A stretch of DNA of 64,000 nucleotides from Sphingomonas sp. GTDB lineage: Bacteria > Pseudomonadota > Alphaproteobacteria > Sphingomonadales > Sphingomonadaceae. Under the pieces are notes generated by a model. It was not told where the DNA came from, did not search any database, and was given only the letters and a program-made list of their open reading frames with translations. This document shows, in pieces, positions 48,762 through 60,977 of this stretch. Location of the stretch: assembly GCF_025362505.1 (NCBI RefSeq), contig NZ_JANYGG010000067.1, positions 1-64,000 of the forward strand. The letters run 5' to 3'. A program made the translations under genes and the position numbers. Within the stretch, counting starts at the first letter, position 1, and the number at the start of each line of letters is the position of its first letter.

Positions 48762-49648
48762 TCCACCCCGATCCGCTGAATTTCCCAATCGAGCTGGACG
48801 CCCGACCGGGCGAGCACGCGGCGCCGGACTTCCTCGCCCAGCGCCTCGATCTCCTGCGACGAGGCACTACCGAGGTTGAGCAGGAAGTTGCAATGCTTCT
48901 CCGACACTTGCGCGTCGCCAACGGTGAGCCCGCGGCACCCGGCGGCGTCGATCAAGGCCCATGCCTTGTACCCTGGCGGGTTCTTGAAGGTCGATCCGCC
49001 GGTGCGGCTGCGCAGCGGCTGCGAGTCTTCGCGCGCTTGGGCGATGCGCTCCATCTCGGCGCCGATCGTGGCGGGATCACCAGGCGTGCCGCGCAGGGTC
49101 GCGGCGATGACCACTACGCCGTCGGGCAACTCGCTGTGGCGGTAGGTGTAGCCAAGCCGATCGAGCGGCCATTCCTCGACCGTCCCATCGCGGCGGACGA
49201 TCGTCGAGCTGACGAGGATGTCGGCGACCTCGCGGCCATAGGCGCCGCCGTTCATGCGGACGAAGCCGCCGACCGTACCGGGGATACCGCGGAGGAACTC
49301 GAGCCCGGCGATGCCGGCGTCGCGCGCGGTCGACGAGACGAGGATGCCCGACGCTCCGCCGCCGCAGCGCAGGATGGTGCCGTCGAGCCGCTCGACCCGG
49401 GCGAACGGCTTGCCGAGCCGGATCGTTACCCCCGGAACGCCGCCATCGCGGACGATCATGTTCGAGCCGAGGCCAAGCGCCATGACCGGCACGGCGGGGT
49501 CGAGGTCGGCAAGGAAAGCGGTGAGGTCATCGCGGTCGGCGGGTTCGAACAGCGTCTCCGCCGCACCGCCCGACTTGAACCACACCAGCGGCGCGAGGGG
49601 CGCCTGCGGAGTCAGCTTGCCGCGCATGGTCAGGGTCGCGACGCTCAT
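48758..49648 (-). CDS. murB: UDP-N-acetylenolpyruvoylglucosamine reductase
   Basis: [33 protein letters not shown]. Confidence 0.97.
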   Translation of the reverse strand: MSVATLTMRGKLTPQAPLAPLVWFKSGGAAETLFEPADRDDLTAFLADLDPAVPVMALGLGSNMIVRDGGVPGVTIRLGKPFARVERLDGTILRCGGGASGILVSSTARDAGIAGLEFLRGIPGTVGGFVRMNGGAYGREVADILVSSTIVRRDGTVEEWPLDRLGYTYRHSELPDGVVVIAATLRGTPGDPATIGAEMERIAQAREDSQPLRSRTGGSTFKNPPGYKAWALIDAAGCRGLTVGDAQVSEKHCNFLLNLGSASSQEIEALGEEVRRRVLARSGVQLDWEIQRIGVE

Positions 49649-51057
49649 TTCCGCGCCCTCGCCGCGCAAATGCCGTCGGCGAGCGACGCGGCCCATTTGG
49701 TGATGTCGCCGGCCCCCATGCAGATCACGAGATCGCCCGCCGCGGCCAAGTCGCGCAAGCTCCCGCACAGGTCGTCGAGATCAGCGACGGTGCGCACCGC
49801 GCGGTGGCCGTGGGCACGCAGCCCTTCGGCTAGCGCGGCGGCATCGACCCCCTCGATCGGCTGCTCGCCCGCTGCATAAACCGGTGCGACGAACACCACG
49901 TCGGCCTCGTTGAAGGCGTTCTGGAAGTCCTCCATCAGGTCGCGAAGGCGGGTGTAGCGGTGCGGCTGAACGACCGCGATCACCCTGCCCGTAGTCGCTT
50001 CTCGAGCCGCCGACAGCACGGCGCGGATCTCGACCGGGTGATGCGCATAATCGTCGATGAACGTCGTGCCGTCGATCTCGCCGACGCGGGTGAAGCGGCG
50101 CTTGACCCCCTGGAATCGCGCGAAGCCGTTGGCGATGGTCGCGTCGGGCATGCCGAGCTCGAGCCCGACCGCGATCGCGGCGAGCGAGTTCTGGACATTG
50201 TGACGCCCGGGCATCGGCATATGGACCGCGCGAATCGTCCGCCGCGAGCCGTCGCGTTGCAGCACGATCACGTCGAACCGCGTGCCGTCCGGCCCCGTCG
50301 TGAGATTATCGGCGCGCAGGTCAGCAAGCGCGGAGAAGCCGTAGGTCACGACCCGCCGGTCGCGGATCCGGCTGAGCAGATTCTGCACCTCGGGATGATC
50401 GACGCACAGCACCGCGAGCCCGTAGAACGGCACATTCTCGACGAACTCGACGAACGCATCCTTGACCACGTCGAAGTCGCCATAATGGTCGAGATGCTCG
50501 GGATCGATGTTGGTGACGACCGCGATCGTCCCGTCGAGCCGCAGGAAGCTGCCGTCGCTCTCGTCCGCCTCGACCACCATCCAGTCGGATTTGCCCAATC
50601 GCGCGTTCGAGCCGTAGGCGTTGATGACGCCGCCGTTGATCACCGTCGGGTCGATCCCGCCAGCATCGAGCATCGCCGCGATCATCGAGGTCGTCGTGGT
50701 CTTGCCGTGGGTCCCGGCGACCGCGATGGTCGACCCCATCCGCATCAATTCGGCGAGCATTTCGGCGCGGCGGACGAGCGGCAGGCGGCGCTCGATCGCC
50801 GCCTCGACCTCGGGATTGCCGCGCGCGATGGCGGTCGAGCAGACGACCACGCTGGCATCGCCGAGATTGTCCGGCGAATGGCCGATCGTGACCGGGATTC
50901 CGGCCTTGCGCAGTCCTTCGACGACATAGCCGTCGGACTGGTCGGAGCCCTGCACCTTGTAGCCCAGCTGGTGCATCACCTCGGCGATACCCGACATGCC
51001 GATGCCGCCAATGCCGACGAAGTGGATCACACCGATTTCGGTGCCCATCGCCTTCAT
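49645..51057 (-). CDS. murC: UDP-N-acetylmuramate--L-alanine ligase
   Basis: [39 protein letters not shown]. Confidence 0.98.
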   Translation of the reverse strand: MKAMGTEIGVIHFVGIGGIGMSGIAEVMHQLGYKVQGSDQSDGYVVEGLRKAGIPVTIGHSPDNLGDASVVVCSTAIARGNPEVEAAIERRLPLVRRAEMLAELMRMGSTIAVAGTHGKTTTTSMIAAMLDAGGIDPTVINGGVINAYGSNARLGKSDWMVVEADESDGSFLRLDGTIAVVTNIDPEHLDHYGDFDVVKDAFVEFVENVPFYGLAVLCVDHPEVQNLLSRIRDRRVVTYGFSALADLRADNLTTGPDGTRFDVIVLQRDGSRRTIRAVHMPMPGRHNVQNSLAAIAVGLELGMPDATIANGFARFQGVKRRFTRVGEIDGTTFIDDYAHHPVEIRAVLSAAREATTGRVIAVVQPHRYTRLRDLMEDFQNAFNEADVVFVAPVYAAGEQPIEGVDAAALAEGLRAHGHRAVRTVADLDDLCGSLRDLAAAGDLVICMGAGDITKWAASLADGICAARARK

Positions 51058-52211
51058 GCCGGCATCCCTTGCGTGGGGGCGGGCGAGGTCTTGCGCGCTT
51101 CAAGCGACGATCCGACGAGCAGTGGCGCGCCGCCGTTGGCAATCCGCTCGACGAGGTCGGCGAGGTCGCGCGCGGCGTGCGGCCGACCGACCGACAACGA
51201 GCGCGCGGCGGCGTTCGCCAGCGCCTGCGGATCGGCGGCGAGCGCCTCGATCTGGCGGGCGAGCGTGTCGGGAGTGAAATCGGCCTGGGCGACCATCCGC
51301 GCGCCGCCTGCCGCCGCCATTTCGCGGGCATTGGCGGTCTGGTGATCGTCGGCGGCGCTCGGCAGGGGGACGAGGATCGCCGGGCGACCGGCGGCGGTCA
51401 GTTCGGCAATCGTCGATGCGCCGGCGCGGGCAATGACGAGGTGCGCGTCGGCGAGCTTGTCGGGCATATCGCCGATGTAGGTCATCAGTTCGGCCGGGAT
51501 GCCGAGTTCGCGATACTGGGCGCGGACCGCTTCGATGTCATCGGGGCGGCACTGCTGGACGACCTGAAGCCGCATCCTGAGCGACGGCGACAGCGCGCCT
51601 AGGCCGGCGGGCACGACGGTGCCGAGCACGCTGGCGCCCTGGCTGCCGCCGGTGACGAGGATCTTGAGCGGCGCGGTTTCGTCGAACAGCGGGAACGGCG
51701 CCTCGCCGAGCCGCGAGATCGATTCGCGCACCGGATTGCCGACGAGGACGGTCTTCGCGGCATAGGCGGATTTCAACCGCTCGACGTTGGCGTAGGAAGT
51801 CGCGATCGCCTTCGCATCGCCGGCGATCATCCGGTTGACCCGGCCGAGCAGCGCATTCTGTTCATGGAGGACGGTCGGCACGCGCATCGCGCTCGCCGCG
51901 AGCATCGCCGGGAGCGCGGGATAGCCGCCGAAGCCGACCACCGCCATGGCATCATATTCGCGGTACAGCGCGCGTGCCTGGCGCCGTCCGGCAAGGATCG
52001 AGCGCCCCGCCTTGAGCATCCCGAACAACCCGCCGTCGAGCCGCCCGGCGGGAAGGACGTGCTTCTCGATCCCTTCGAACAGGCCGGGGATCTTCATGCC
52101 GCGCTCGTCGGTGATCAGCTTGACCGCATGGCCCCGCGCGCGGAGCTCGTTCGCCAGCGCATGGGCCGGCATCATGTGGCCGCCAGTTCCACCGGCAGCG
52201 AGGAATATCAT
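51054..52211 (-). CDS. murG: UDP-GlcNAc:undecaprenyl-PP-MurNAc-pentapeptide GlcNAc transferase
   Basis: [35 protein letters not shown]. Confidence 0.97.
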   Translation of the reverse strand: MIFLAAGGTGGHMMPAHALANELRARGHAVKLITDERGMKIPGLFEGIEKHVLPAGRLDGGLFGMLKAGRSILAGRRQARALYREYDAMAVVGFGGYPALPAMLAASAMRVPTVLHEQNALLGRVNRMIAGDAKAIATSYANVERLKSAYAAKTVLVGNPVRESISRLGEAPFPLFDETAPLKILVTGGSQGASVLGTVVPAGLGALSPSLRMRLQVVQQCRPDDIEAVRAQYRELGIPAELMTYIGDMPDKLADAHLVIARAGASTIAELTAAGRPAILVPLPSAADDHQTANAREMAAAGGARMVAQADFTPDTLARQIEALAADPQALANAAARSLSVGRPHAARDLADLVERIANGGAPLLVGSSLEARKTSPAPTQGMPA

Positions 52212-53431
52212 CAGGCCGGAAGGCAATCGCCGCTCCATTTCACGACATAGGGGGAGCGCGCCAGATAGGGATTTCGCCGCGTGAAGGCGAGCAGCAATCC
52301 CATCCCGATCGACAAGGCCAGCATCGACGATCCGCCATAGCTGATGAACGGCAGGGTCATCCCCTTCGATGGCGCGAGCTGGACGTTGACCGCCATGTTG
52401 ATCAGCGCCTGCAGTCCGAACTCGATGACGAGCCCGGCGGCGGCGAGGATCGCGAACGTATTTTCCTCGTCGAGCAGCTTGACCAGCACGCGCACGACGA
52501 TCGCGAGGTAAAGGCAGGCGATAACGAGGCAGGCGATCAGCCCGAACTCCTCGCCGATGACCGAGAAGATATAGTCGGTGTGCGGCTCGGGCAGCCCGAA
52601 CTTGCGGGTGCCGCCGCCCGGCCCCATCCCGAACAATCCGCCGGCGGTAAGCGTGCGCATCGCATTGTCGACCTGGAAGGTGTCGCCCTCGCCGAACAGG
52701 AAGGCGTCGATCCGCGTCGTCGCGACCGAGTAGAACAGGTAGGCCATGACCACCGCGACGACTGCCCCGGCGGCGAGGATGCCGAGCGTGCGCAGCTTGA
52801 CCCCGCCCAAGGCGAGCATCGCCACCCACACCGCGCCGAAGATGATCGTCGAGCCGAAGTCGGGCTGGCGCATCAGCATCACAGCGACCCCGGCGGTGAG
52901 GATCGCGCTGAGCGGAAAGACCGGCAGGCTCTTGTCGGTTTCGCGCAGCGACAGGAGCCAGCCGAGCGCGACGACGAAGAACGGTTTCAGGAACTCCGAC
53001 GGCTGGACCTGGGCGATGCCGACCCCGATCCAGCGTCTGGCGCCATTCACTTCGGGGCCAATGATCGGCACGAACACCAGCAGGACAAGGCACACGAATG
53101 CGCCGACCAGCGACAGCCGCCGTGCACGCTCGCGCGGCATCATCGAAATGATGATCATGACCGGCATCGAGATCGTGATCCACAGCAGTTGGCGGTAAAA
53201 ATAATGCAGCGAGGACAGCTGCAACGTGCCGCCCGAATAGCGCTGCGCGACCGCCGGCGAGGCGGCGGCGACCGCGACCAGCCCGATCCCGATCAGCACC
53301 GCGACGAGCAGCAACAGGACCCGGTCGATCTCCCAGAACCAGCGCCCCATCGCCGAGCGGTCGGAACGGCCGTAGCGGTTGGGATCGACCAGGTTTCGCG
53401 CCTTGATCGTGCCTGCGATGATGCTGTTCAT
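52211..53431 (-). CDS. ftsW: FtsW/RodA/SpoVE family (FtsW)
   Basis: VQPSEFLKPFFVVALGWLL, SYGGSSMLALSIGMGLLL. Confidence 0.97.
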   Translation of the reverse strand: MNSIIAGTIKARNLVDPNRYGRSDRSAMGRWFWEIDRVLLLLVAVLIGIGLVAVAAASPAVAQRYSGGTLQLSSLHYFYRQLLWITISMPVMIIISMMPRERARRLSLVGAFVCLVLLVFVPIIGPEVNGARRWIGVGIAQVQPSEFLKPFFVVALGWLLSLRETDKSLPVFPLSAILTAGVAVMLMRQPDFGSTIIFGAVWVAMLALGGVKLRTLGILAAGAVVAVVMAYLFYSVATTRIDAFLFGEGDTFQVDNAMRTLTAGGLFGMGPGGGTRKFGLPEPHTDYIFSVIGEEFGLIACLVIACLYLAIVVRVLVKLLDEENTFAILAAAGLVIEFGLQALINMAVNVQLAPSKGMTLPFISYGGSSMLALSIGMGLLLAFTRRNPYLARSPYVVKWSGDCLPA

Positions 53432-54726
53432 AGCGCCCCCACTAATGTCCGGAACGCGTCGCCGCGCGCTTCATAATCCTTGAACTGGTCGAAACTGGCG
53501 CAGCCGGGCGAGAGCAGGACCGTCTCCCCCGACTGTGCGTCATGCGCAGCGCGGAGCACTGCGTGGGCGAGGTCGCCGCACTCGGCGACCTTGATGTGCG
53601 GCGCGAGGATGCGGGCGAACAGATCCGAAGCCTCGCCGATGGTGTAGGCCTCGCGGACGTTCTTGAAGAAAGGCGCGCATTCGTCGAGGTGGTCGGCCTT
53701 GGCCTGCCCCCCGCAGATCCAGCGGATCGCGGGGAAGGCGGCGAGCGCCGGGGCGGTGGCGGTGGCGTTGGTGGCCTTGCTGTCGTTGACGAAAACGACC
53801 CCGTCCTTCTCGCGAATTCGCTCCATGCGGTGGGGAAGGCCGGGGTAGGTGCGGAAACCTTCAGCAAGCGCTGCTTCATCGTCAAACAGCGTGCCCACTG
53901 CCCACAAGGCAGCGGACGCATTTTGTCGATTGTGCGGGCCAGCCAAGGCAGGCGAAAGCGCGTCCCCGAATCCCTGATCATCTATATCGTACGACCGTGC
54001 AGTGACCGAATGTTGGGCCAGTCTGTCGAGGCGAAGGGCAATGGCGCGGGTGGAATCGTCTTCGTCGATGATTATTGCGCGATGATCAGGGTCGTTCTGC
54101 ATCTCGAATAATCGCGCCTTCGACGCCACATACGCCTCGAACCCGTCATACCGATCGAGATGATCCGGTGTGATGTTGAGCAGCACCGCGATATCGCAGT
54201 CGAGGCTGAAGGTCAGGTCGATCTGGTAGCTCGACAGTTCGAGCACATAAACGCCACCTGTCGGCAGCGGATCGCGCGACAGGATTGGCAGGCCGAAGTT
54301 GCCGCCCATCAGGCTCGGCACCCCCGCCGTTGCAAGGATGTGGTGGACCAGCGCGGTAGTGGTCGACTTGCCGTTGGTGCCGGTGATTCCGACGACCTTG
54401 TGCGGCGGAAGCTCGGCGCGGGCGCGGGCGAACAGCTCTATATCGCCGATGATCTCGACCCCGGCCTCGCGAGCCCGCGCCGCGATGGGGTGGCGGTTAA
54501 GCGGGAGCCCGGGGGTCACAACGAGGCTGTGGAATTGCGCGAGGTCGACCGCATCGAGATCGGCCAGCTTGGCACCTTCTGGCAACGCCGCCCGCGCCTC
54601 CTCCTTGCCGTCCCACGCCGTGACCCGCGCCCCGCTCGCCAGCAGCGCCTCGACCGTCGCCAGCCCGCTGCGCGCAAGCCCGTACACCGCGTAATGCTTG
54701 CCCGCGAAGGCCTTGGCCGTGATCAC
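53428..54726 (-). CDS. murD: UDP-N-acetylmuramoyl-L-alanine--D-glutamate ligase (GTG start)
   Basis: [49 protein letters not shown]. Confidence 0.96.
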   Translation of the reverse strand: MITAKAFAGKHYAVYGLARSGLATVEALLASGARVTAWDGKEEARAALPEGAKLADLDAVDLAQFHSLVVTPGLPLNRHPIAARAREAGVEIIGDIELFARARAELPPHKVVGITGTNGKSTTTALVHHILATAGVPSLMGGNFGLPILSRDPLPTGGVYVLELSSYQIDLTFSLDCDIAVLLNITPDHLDRYDGFEAYVASKARLFEMQNDPDHRAIIIDEDDSTRAIALRLDRLAQHSVTARSYDIDDQGFGDALSPALAGPHNRQNASAALWAVGTLFDDEAALAEGFRTYPGLPHRMERIREKDGVVFVNDSKATNATATAPALAAFPAIRWICGGQAKADHLDECAPFFKNVREAYTIGEASDLFARILAPHIKVAECGDLAHAVLRAAHDAQSGETVLLSPGCASFDQFKDYEARGDAFRTLVGAL

Positions 54727-55793
54727 CTGAGCTTGAGCGTCGAAAGCCCGGCCAGCGCGAGGACGAAGCTGATGATCCAGAAGCGGATCACCACCGTCGG
54801 CTCGCTCCAGCCGAGATGTTCGAAATGATGGTGGATCGGCGCCATGCGAAACACGCGCTTGCCGGTTCGCTTGAACCAGAACACCTGGACGATGACGCTC
54901 ACCGCTTCGAGTACGAACAGCCCGCCGATGATCGCCAGGACGAACTCGTGATGCGTCGCCACCGCGATCGCGCCCAATGCCCCGCCCAGCGCGAGGCTTC
55001 CGGTGTCGCCCATGAACACCGCCGCAGGCGGCGCATTGAACCACAGGAAGGCCAGCCCCGAGCCGACGATCGCCAGCGTCAGCACGCTGAGGTCGCCTGC
55101 CCCCGGTACATGCGGAATGCCGAGATAGGCCGCAAACTTCGCGTTGCCGACAAGGTAGCTGATCAGGAAGAAGGCCAGCGCGGCAATGATCACCGGCATC
55201 GTTGCCAGCCCGTCGAGCCCGTCGGTCAAATTGACCGAATTGCCGAACGCGACGATCACGAACGCCCCGAACGCGATATAGGCCCAGCCGATATCAATCA
55301 CCGGGCCGTTGTAGAACGGCACGTAAAGGTGCGTGCCGTGGTGGCGGACCATCAGCCAGGTGGCGAAACCGGCGATGAGGAATTCGAACAGCAGCCGGGT
55401 CTTGCCCGACAGGCCCTTGTGGCTCGCCTTCTTGACCTTGTCATAATCGTCGAGGAACCCGATCAGCCCGAAGCCGGCCGTCACCAGCAGGCACGCCCAG
55501 ACATAGGGGTTGGCGAGGTCCATCCACAGCAGGACCGAGACCATCATCGAGACGAGGATGAGCAGGCCGCCCATCGTCGGGGTGCCGCGCTTGGCGAGGT
55601 GGCTTTGCGGTCCGTCGGCGCGGATCGGCTGGCCCTTGCCCTGCTTCGAGCGCAGCCAGCGGATGAACATCGGGCCGAACAGCAGCCCGATCGCCAGCGA
55701 GGTGACGCTGGCCGCGCCGGCGCGGAAGCTGATGTAGCGGATGAGGTTGAGGGCGCCGGGGAAGCCCAGATGTTCGGCGATCAGGTAAAGCAT
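54723..55793 (-). CDS. mraY: Phospho-N-acetylmuramoyl-pentapeptide-transferase
   Basis: [52 protein letters not shown]. Confidence 0.98.
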   Translation of the reverse strand: MLYLIAEHLGFPGALNLIRYISFRAGAASVTSLAIGLLFGPMFIRWLRSKQGKGQPIRADGPQSHLAKRGTPTMGGLLILVSMMVSVLLWMDLANPYVWACLLVTAGFGLIGFLDDYDKVKKASHKGLSGKTRLLFEFLIAGFATWLMVRHHGTHLYVPFYNGPVIDIGWAYIAFGAFVIVAFGNSVNLTDGLDGLATMPVIIAALAFFLISYLVGNAKFAAYLGIPHVPGAGDLSVLTLAIVGSGLAFLWFNAPPAAVFMGDTGSLALGGALGAIAVATHHEFVLAIIGGLFVLEAVSVIVQVFWFKRTGKRVFRMAPIHHHFEHLGWSEPTVVIRFWIISFVLALAGLSTLKLR

Positions 55794-57166
55794 GGCTGCT
55801 CTCCTGCCACTCGTTCGACCAGTGTCGCAAGCCCGACCGAGTTCGATGCCTTGATGAGGACCGCGTCGCCGGGGGCGATGATCGCCAGGAGAAGCGCGGT
55901 CGCGGCATCGGCATCGGCGACGCGCTCGAGCGGGATCGTGCCGCCGAGCGCTTCCTCGAGGGCAAGCATCTCATCGCCGATGAGGATCAAACGGTCGACC
56001 TTCGCGGCGGTTACCGCGGGGGCAAGCGCGGCGTGGAGCGCCTCGCTTTGCCCACCCAGTTCGCGCATCGGGCCAAGCACCGCGATCCGTCGCTGGACGC
56101 CGTGCTCCTCGCCGAGACTCTTCAGCGTTGCTTCCATCGAAGCCGAGTTGGCATTGTAGCTTTCGTCGATCAGCAGCGCCGATCCGCCGGCGAGCCTGAT
56201 CTGGTGGCGCTCGCCGCGGCCCTTGAGCCCGCCCATGTCGGCCAGCGCCAGCCCGGCGATGGCAAGGTCTGCGCCGGCCGCCTCGACCGCAGCGAGGACG
56301 GCGAGCGAGTTCGACACCCAATGATCGCCGCGCTGGCTGATGGTGTAGGTCAGCTCACTTTCCATCAGCCGCGCCGTGATCAGGCTTCCGCCGTTATCGG
56401 ATCGAACGGCATGGAGCGCGGTGATGTCGGCCTCGGGCCCGCCGAAGGTGATGATCTCGGCGGCGTGGCGACGGGCGGCCTTGACCAGCGCATCACGGTG
56501 GGGCGTTTCCTCGGGCACGATCGCGACCCCGCCTGGCTGCAACCCCTCGAAGATCTCGGCCTTGGCCGAAGCGATCGCCTCCATCGAGCCCAGCTTCTCG
56601 ATATGCGCGGGGGCGATGGCGGTGATGATCGCAACGTCGGGGCGGACGAGGCGGGTCAGCACGGCGATCTCGCCCGAATGGTTCATGCCCATTTCGAGCA
56701 CGGCATATTCGCTGTCGCGCGGCATCCGGGCGAGGCTCAGCGGAACGCCGGTATGGTTGTTGTAGCTCTTGACCGAGCGGTGGGCCTTGCCGCTGGAGAC
56801 GCGGTCGAGCGCGGCGAACAGCGCCTCCTTGGTGCTGGTCTTGCCGACCGAGCCGGTCACGCCGAAGATTTTCGCCGAGGTCCGCGCGCGGGCGGCGACG
56901 GCCAGAGCGGTGAGAGCGGCGGCGACATCGGGGACGAGGATGTGCGGACCCGAAACCGCCTGCGAGACGAGCGCGCCCGCCGCGCCCGCCGCAAAGGCAC
57001 TGCCGACGAACTGGTGCCCGTCGGCGACTGTCCCCGGCATGGCGACGAACAAATCACCCGGTCCGACTTCGCGGCTGTCGAAGGTCACGCCGGTGACCTC
57101 GAACGCGATGCTCGCCGTCCCGCCGGTCGCGGTTTCGATTTCAGCGGAGGTCCACAGCGCGCTCAC
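55781..57166 (-). CDS. murF: UDP-N-acetylmuramoyl-tripeptide--D-alanyl-D-alanine ligase (GTG start overlapping murE stop)
   Basis: [46 protein letters not shown]. Confidence 0.96.
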   Translation of the reverse strand: MSALWTSAEIETATGGTASIAFEVTGVTFDSREVGPGDLFVAMPGTVADGHQFVGSAFAAGAAGALVSQAVSGPHILVPDVAAALTALAVAARARTSAKIFGVTGSVGKTSTKEALFAALDRVSSGKAHRSVKSYNNHTGVPLSLARMPRDSEYAVLEMGMNHSGEIAVLTRLVRPDVAIITAIAPAHIEKLGSMEAIASAKAEIFEGLQPGGVAIVPEETPHRDALVKAARRHAAEIITFGGPEADITALHAVRSDNGGSLITARLMESELTYTISQRGDHWVSNSLAVLAAVEAAGADLAIAGLALADMGGLKGRGERHQIRLAGGSALLIDESYNANSASMEATLKSLGEEHGVQRRIAVLGPMRELGGQSEALHAALAPAVTAAKVDRLILIGDEMLALEEALGGTIPLERVADADAATALLLAIIAPGDAVLIKASNSVGLATLVERVAGEQPCFT

Positions 57167-58578
57167 GCGGCGCACTCGCGCACCACGGCGACGTCGTCGA
57201 ACGGGACGGTGCGGTCGGCGAGGACCTGCCCCTGCTCGTGGCCCTTGCCGGCGATGAGTACGATGTCGCCGCCCTGCGCCTCGGCGATGGCGGCGGCGAT
57301 CGCTTCGCGCCTCCCGCCGATCTCGCGCAGCCCGGGCGCTCCGGCGATGACCTCGGCGCGGATCCTGGCCGGGTCCTCGGAGCGCGGGTTGTCGTCGGTG
57401 ACGATGGCGAGGTCGGCCAGACGCGCCGCGACTTCGCCCATGGCTGCGCGCTTGCCGGTGTCGCGGTCGCCACCTGCACCGAACACGATGATCAGGCGTC
57501 CGGTAACATGCGGGCGAAGCGCGGCGATCGCGGCCTCGATCGCGTCGGGCGTATGGGCATAATCGACATAGACCGGCACGCCGGCGGGCGAGATGACCGC
57601 GCGCTCAAGCCGGCCGCGCACCGGGGACAGACGGCCCATGCCAGAGAAGGTCGCTGCCCACTCGCCCCCGCTTGCGAGCACCAGCCCGGCGGCAACGAGG
57701 ACATTGGCGGCCTGGTAGGCACCGATCAGCGGCAGCGCGAGCTTATACTCCTTGCCGCCGTGGCGCAGCACCAGCGCCTGCCCGAGCGGGGTCGGCGACT
57801 GGCTAACCAGCTCGATCGTCCCGGCGCCCGGCCCGACCGTGATCAGCTTGAGGCCCCGCGCCGCGGCATGGGCGATGACCGCGCCCGAACGAGCATCGCC
57901 AGTCCACACCACCGCGGTCCCGCCGGCATCGACGACCTCGTCGAACAGCCGCATCTTGGCCGCGAAATACGCGTCCATGTCGGCGTGATAATCGAGATGG
58001 TCGCGGCTCAGGTTGGTGAAGGCGGCGGCGGCGACCGGCTGGCCTTCGGAGCGATACTGGTCGAGCCCGTGCGACGAGGCCTCATAGGCAACGTGGCTGA
58101 TCCCCATCCGGCGCAACCCGGCGAGGTTCGACAGAAAGGTGACGATGTCGGGCGTGGTCAGCCCGGTCGTGACCTGCTCGTCGGCGGTGGTCACGCCCAA
58201 TGTGCCGATCGACGCCGAGCGGTGCCCGGCCATTCGCCACAGCTGGCGGACCATCTCGACCGTCGAGGTCTTGCCGTTGGTCCCGGTGACCGCGACGATC
58301 GTGTCGGGATAGGGGGCGAGCAGTTTGGCGGCGAGCCGGGCGAACAGCCGCCGCGGCTCGGGGTCGGCGAGGTGGACCGCGCCGTCGACCCTAGCTTGCG
58401 GACGGGCGACCACCGCAACTGCGCCGCGCTCGATCGCCGAGGCGATATAGTCCTCGCCGTTGTGCACGCTTCCGGAGAAGGCGCCGAACACCGACCCTTT
58501 GGTCACCTTGCGGCTGTCAATCGCTGCGCCCGTTATTTCGATAGCGGATTCGATCCCGACCAGATCACAAAGGCGCAT
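57163..58578 (-). CDS. murE: UDP-N-acetylmuramoyl-L-alanyl-D-glutamate--2,6-diaminopimelate ligase
   Basis: VAVTGTNGKTSTVEMVRQLW, YVDYAHTPDAIEAAIAALRP, DNPRSEDP. Confidence 0.97.
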   Translation of the reverse strand: MRLCDLVGIESAIEITGAAIDSRKVTKGSVFGAFSGSVHNGEDYIASAIERGAVAVVARPQARVDGAVHLADPEPRRLFARLAAKLLAPYPDTIVAVTGTNGKTSTVEMVRQLWRMAGHRSASIGTLGVTTADEQVTTGLTTPDIVTFLSNLAGLRRMGISHVAYEASSHGLDQYRSEGQPVAAAAFTNLSRDHLDYHADMDAYFAAKMRLFDEVVDAGGTAVVWTGDARSGAVIAHAAARGLKLITVGPGAGTIELVSQSPTPLGQALVLRHGGKEYKLALPLIGAYQAANVLVAAGLVLASGGEWAATFSGMGRLSPVRGRLERAVISPAGVPVYVDYAHTPDAIEAAIAALRPHVTGRLIIVFGAGGDRDTGKRAAMGEVAARLADLAIVTDDNPRSEDPARIRAEVIAGAPGLREIGGRREAIAAAIAEAQGGDIVLIAGKGHEQGQVLADRTVPFDDVAVVRECAA

Positions 58579-58581
58579 CGC

Positions 58582-60294
58582 TCAAGGCGCCTTGGCTTCG
58601 TGGACGAACGGCATCACCTCGGCCATGTTGGCATCGCGGTTCATGTCCGGCCGCACGCCAAGCATCGGCGCGATGCGACTAACGGCGCGCGAATAGGCCG
58701 GGCCGATGTTCCAGGCTGCGGTATGAAAACCAAATGTCTCCTTGGTCGGCTTGGGATCGTCGAGCATCATCACCATAGCGTAACGCGGCTCATCCATTGG
58801 AAATACGCCGGCGAAACTGGTGACGACCGCTGCGCTGGAATAACCGCCGCCTGAAACTTTCTCGGCAGTACCGGTCTTGCCGCCCACCCGGTATCCCGGA
58901 GCGTCGGCACGCCTGCCGGTTCCCTTTGTCACGACGAGGCGGAGAAGGGCGCGCGACTTGTAGCTCGTCGCCTCGGTGAACACGCGGTGGCCGGGACCGA
59001 CGGGGTGAAATTTGTCGACTTTAAGGATGGTCGCGGGATGATAAACGCCGCCGTTGAACAAGGTGGCGTAGCCCGTAGCGAGATGCAGCGGCGTCACTGC
59101 AATGCCGTGGCCGAAACCGACCGTCATTGTCGCGACTTCGCCCCAATTATTGCCTGGAGTAAGCGTGCGACCGCGTTCTCTCAGTTCAATGGCGACGGGG
59201 GCCATGAATCCCATATTCTGAAGAAACGCCCGTTGGCGCGTGGCACCGACTTGCAGCGCGATCTGCGCAGTACCGATATTCGAGCTTTCCTTCATGATCT
59301 CGGCGACCGAGCAGGCACGGCCATACGGGTGCGTATCGTGAACCGTGACTTTGCCGTAATGGAATTCTTTCGGACAATTATACATTTGCCCGAATGATTT
59401 CACGATGCCCAAGTCCATCGCCATGCCGACAGTAAAGGGCTTAAAGGTCGACCCCAGTTCATAGACGCCGAGCGTCGCCCGATTGAAGCGCGCCTCGGGC
59501 GAGCCTCGCCCGGCAATGTTGGGGTTCAACGAGGGCAGCGACGTCATCGCGAGCACTTCGCCGGTGTGGATATCCATCACCACGCCCGCCGCGCCGATGG
59601 CCGAAAATTCCGTCATCGCTGTATTGAGCTCATGCTCGAGTGCTTGCTGCACCTTGCTCGAAATCGACAGGGTGATGGGGGTGCCGCGTGTCGCCGGATT
59701 GGACAGCTGCTTGTCGAATGCGCGTTCCGCCCCTGCCGCGCCATGCCCGTCAATATCGGTGAAGCCGAGCACGTGCGCGGCAAGGCTGGTCTGCGGGTAG
59801 AGCCGGTCGGGGGTGCGCTCGAGCGCGAGGCCCGGCTCGCCGAGCGCGTTGACCGCCTCGACCAGCTGCGGCGAGGCGCGGCGCTGGAGGTAGAAGAATG
59901 GCCTGCCCGAACGGAGCATGGCGAAATAGCTCGCCTCGTCCTTGTCGGGCATCAGCCGGGCGAGGTTACGGGCGAGCGCGAGCTTGTCGCCGATCACCTT
60001 GGGCGGCTGAAGCGCGATGCTCCACACGTCGATCGAGCTGGCGAGCGGCCGGCCGTCGCGATCAACGATGTCGCCGCGCGGCGGGATCAGCGCGCCCGGC
60101 CCGCCACGCCGCCCGGCATGGTCGCCGAACGCGGCGAGGTACAGCAGGCGCAGCGCGATGATCGCGATGATCCCGGCATAGACGATCAGCCCGAACATCA
60201 AGCGCTGGTGGACGATCGCGAGAATCTGCCGCCGCTGTCCGACCAGTCGGAGCCGCTCGGGCCTGGCGACGAGAGCGGGCGTCGGGGCGTTCAT
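58582..60294 (-). CDS. ftsI: Penicillin-binding protein 3 / FtsI
   Basis: YELGSTFKPFTVGMAMD (SxxK), KESSNIGTAQIA (SxN), GGKTGTAEK (KTG). Confidence 0.96.
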   Translation of the reverse strand: MNAPTPALVARPERLRLVGQRRQILAIVHQRLMFGLIVYAGIIAIIALRLLYLAAFGDHAGRRGGPGALIPPRGDIVDRDGRPLASSIDVWSIALQPPKVIGDKLALARNLARLMPDKDEASYFAMLRSGRPFFYLQRRASPQLVEAVNALGEPGLALERTPDRLYPQTSLAAHVLGFTDIDGHGAAGAERAFDKQLSNPATRGTPITLSISSKVQQALEHELNTAMTEFSAIGAAGVVMDIHTGEVLAMTSLPSLNPNIAGRGSPEARFNRATLGVYELGSTFKPFTVGMAMDLGIVKSFGQMYNCPKEFHYGKVTVHDTHPYGRACSVAEIMKESSNIGTAQIALQVGATRQRAFLQNMGFMAPVAIELRERGRTLTPGNNWGEVATMTVGFGHGIAVTPLHLATGYATLFNGGVYHPATILKVDKFHPVGPGHRVFTEATSYKSRALLRLVVTKGTGRRADAPGYRVGGKTGTAEKVSGGGYSSAAVVTSFAGVFPMDEPRYAMVMMLDDPKPTKETFGFHTAAWNIGPAYSRAVSRIAPMLGVRPDMNRDANMAEVMPFVHEAKAP

Positions 60295-60977
60295 CAGTGC
60301 GTGGCTTTGTCCCTGGAGGCGCCGGACTTCGCCGGCTCATGGTGAGGCGACTGCTTGGCGTCAGCTTTGGTGCCGGGCAAGGCCTGCTGCTTGGCAACCG
60401 TCGCGATTATGACCGGCTTGGTCGTTGCCGAAACAGTTACCGCAGGTTTACGGGAAAGTTTCTCCGTCGCAAGCTTGGCGGCGGGCGTGTCGATCGTGGT
60501 CACGCGATAGCTTGCGACATGCATCAGGCTGGCAGGACCTCCGATCTGCGGCGCGGCGCGCTGCGGTGGCTGATCGGCCGCTTGCGTCGCGACGACATCG
60601 GCGTCGTCTTCCACGATCGGCGCGGCGGGCTTCGGCTTGGGTGCCGACGCCAGCACCACCGGCGTGGTCATGTCGACCTCGTCGTTCGGCCGCGCGAGCC
60701 GCGCGAGCTGGTAGCCGCCGTCGACGAACTGCTCGGCCTTGGGCGCCGACAGCGCCAAGACCTTGACGTTCCACCGCTCGAGCTGCTCGAGCCGACCGCG
60801 CGTGCCGATCTCGGTCTGCAGCGTCCGAATGTCGCGCTGCGCAAGCACGATCCTGGTTTCGACCTCCTCGAGCCCGGCGCGCTCGGCGGCGACCCTCAGC
60901 GAGACGAGGTAGCAACTCAGCGCCGCGAAGGCGACGGTGGCAACCGACATGACGGGGCGGAAGGAGCGGACGCTCAT
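60294..60977 (-). CDS. ftsL: FtsL-like division protein with extended low-complexity C-terminus
   Basis: Position between rsmH and ftsI; single TM followed by coiled-coil-like segment. Confidence 0.7.
   Translation of the reverse strand: MSVRSFRPVMSVATVAFAALSCYLVSLRVAAERAGLEEVETRIVLAQRDIRTLQTEIGTRGRLEQLERWNVKVLALSAPKAEQFVDGGYQLARLARPNDEVDMTTPVVLASAPKPKPAAPIVEDDADVVATQAADQPPQRAAPQIGGPASLMHVASYRVTTIDTPAAKLATEKLSRKPAVTVSATTKPVIIATVAKQQALPGTKADAKQSPHHEPAKSGASRDKATH

Noticed and set aside
56033-57562. 509-aa plus-strand ORF opposite murF/murE
   Set aside because: Antisense high-GC artefact, no family signature.
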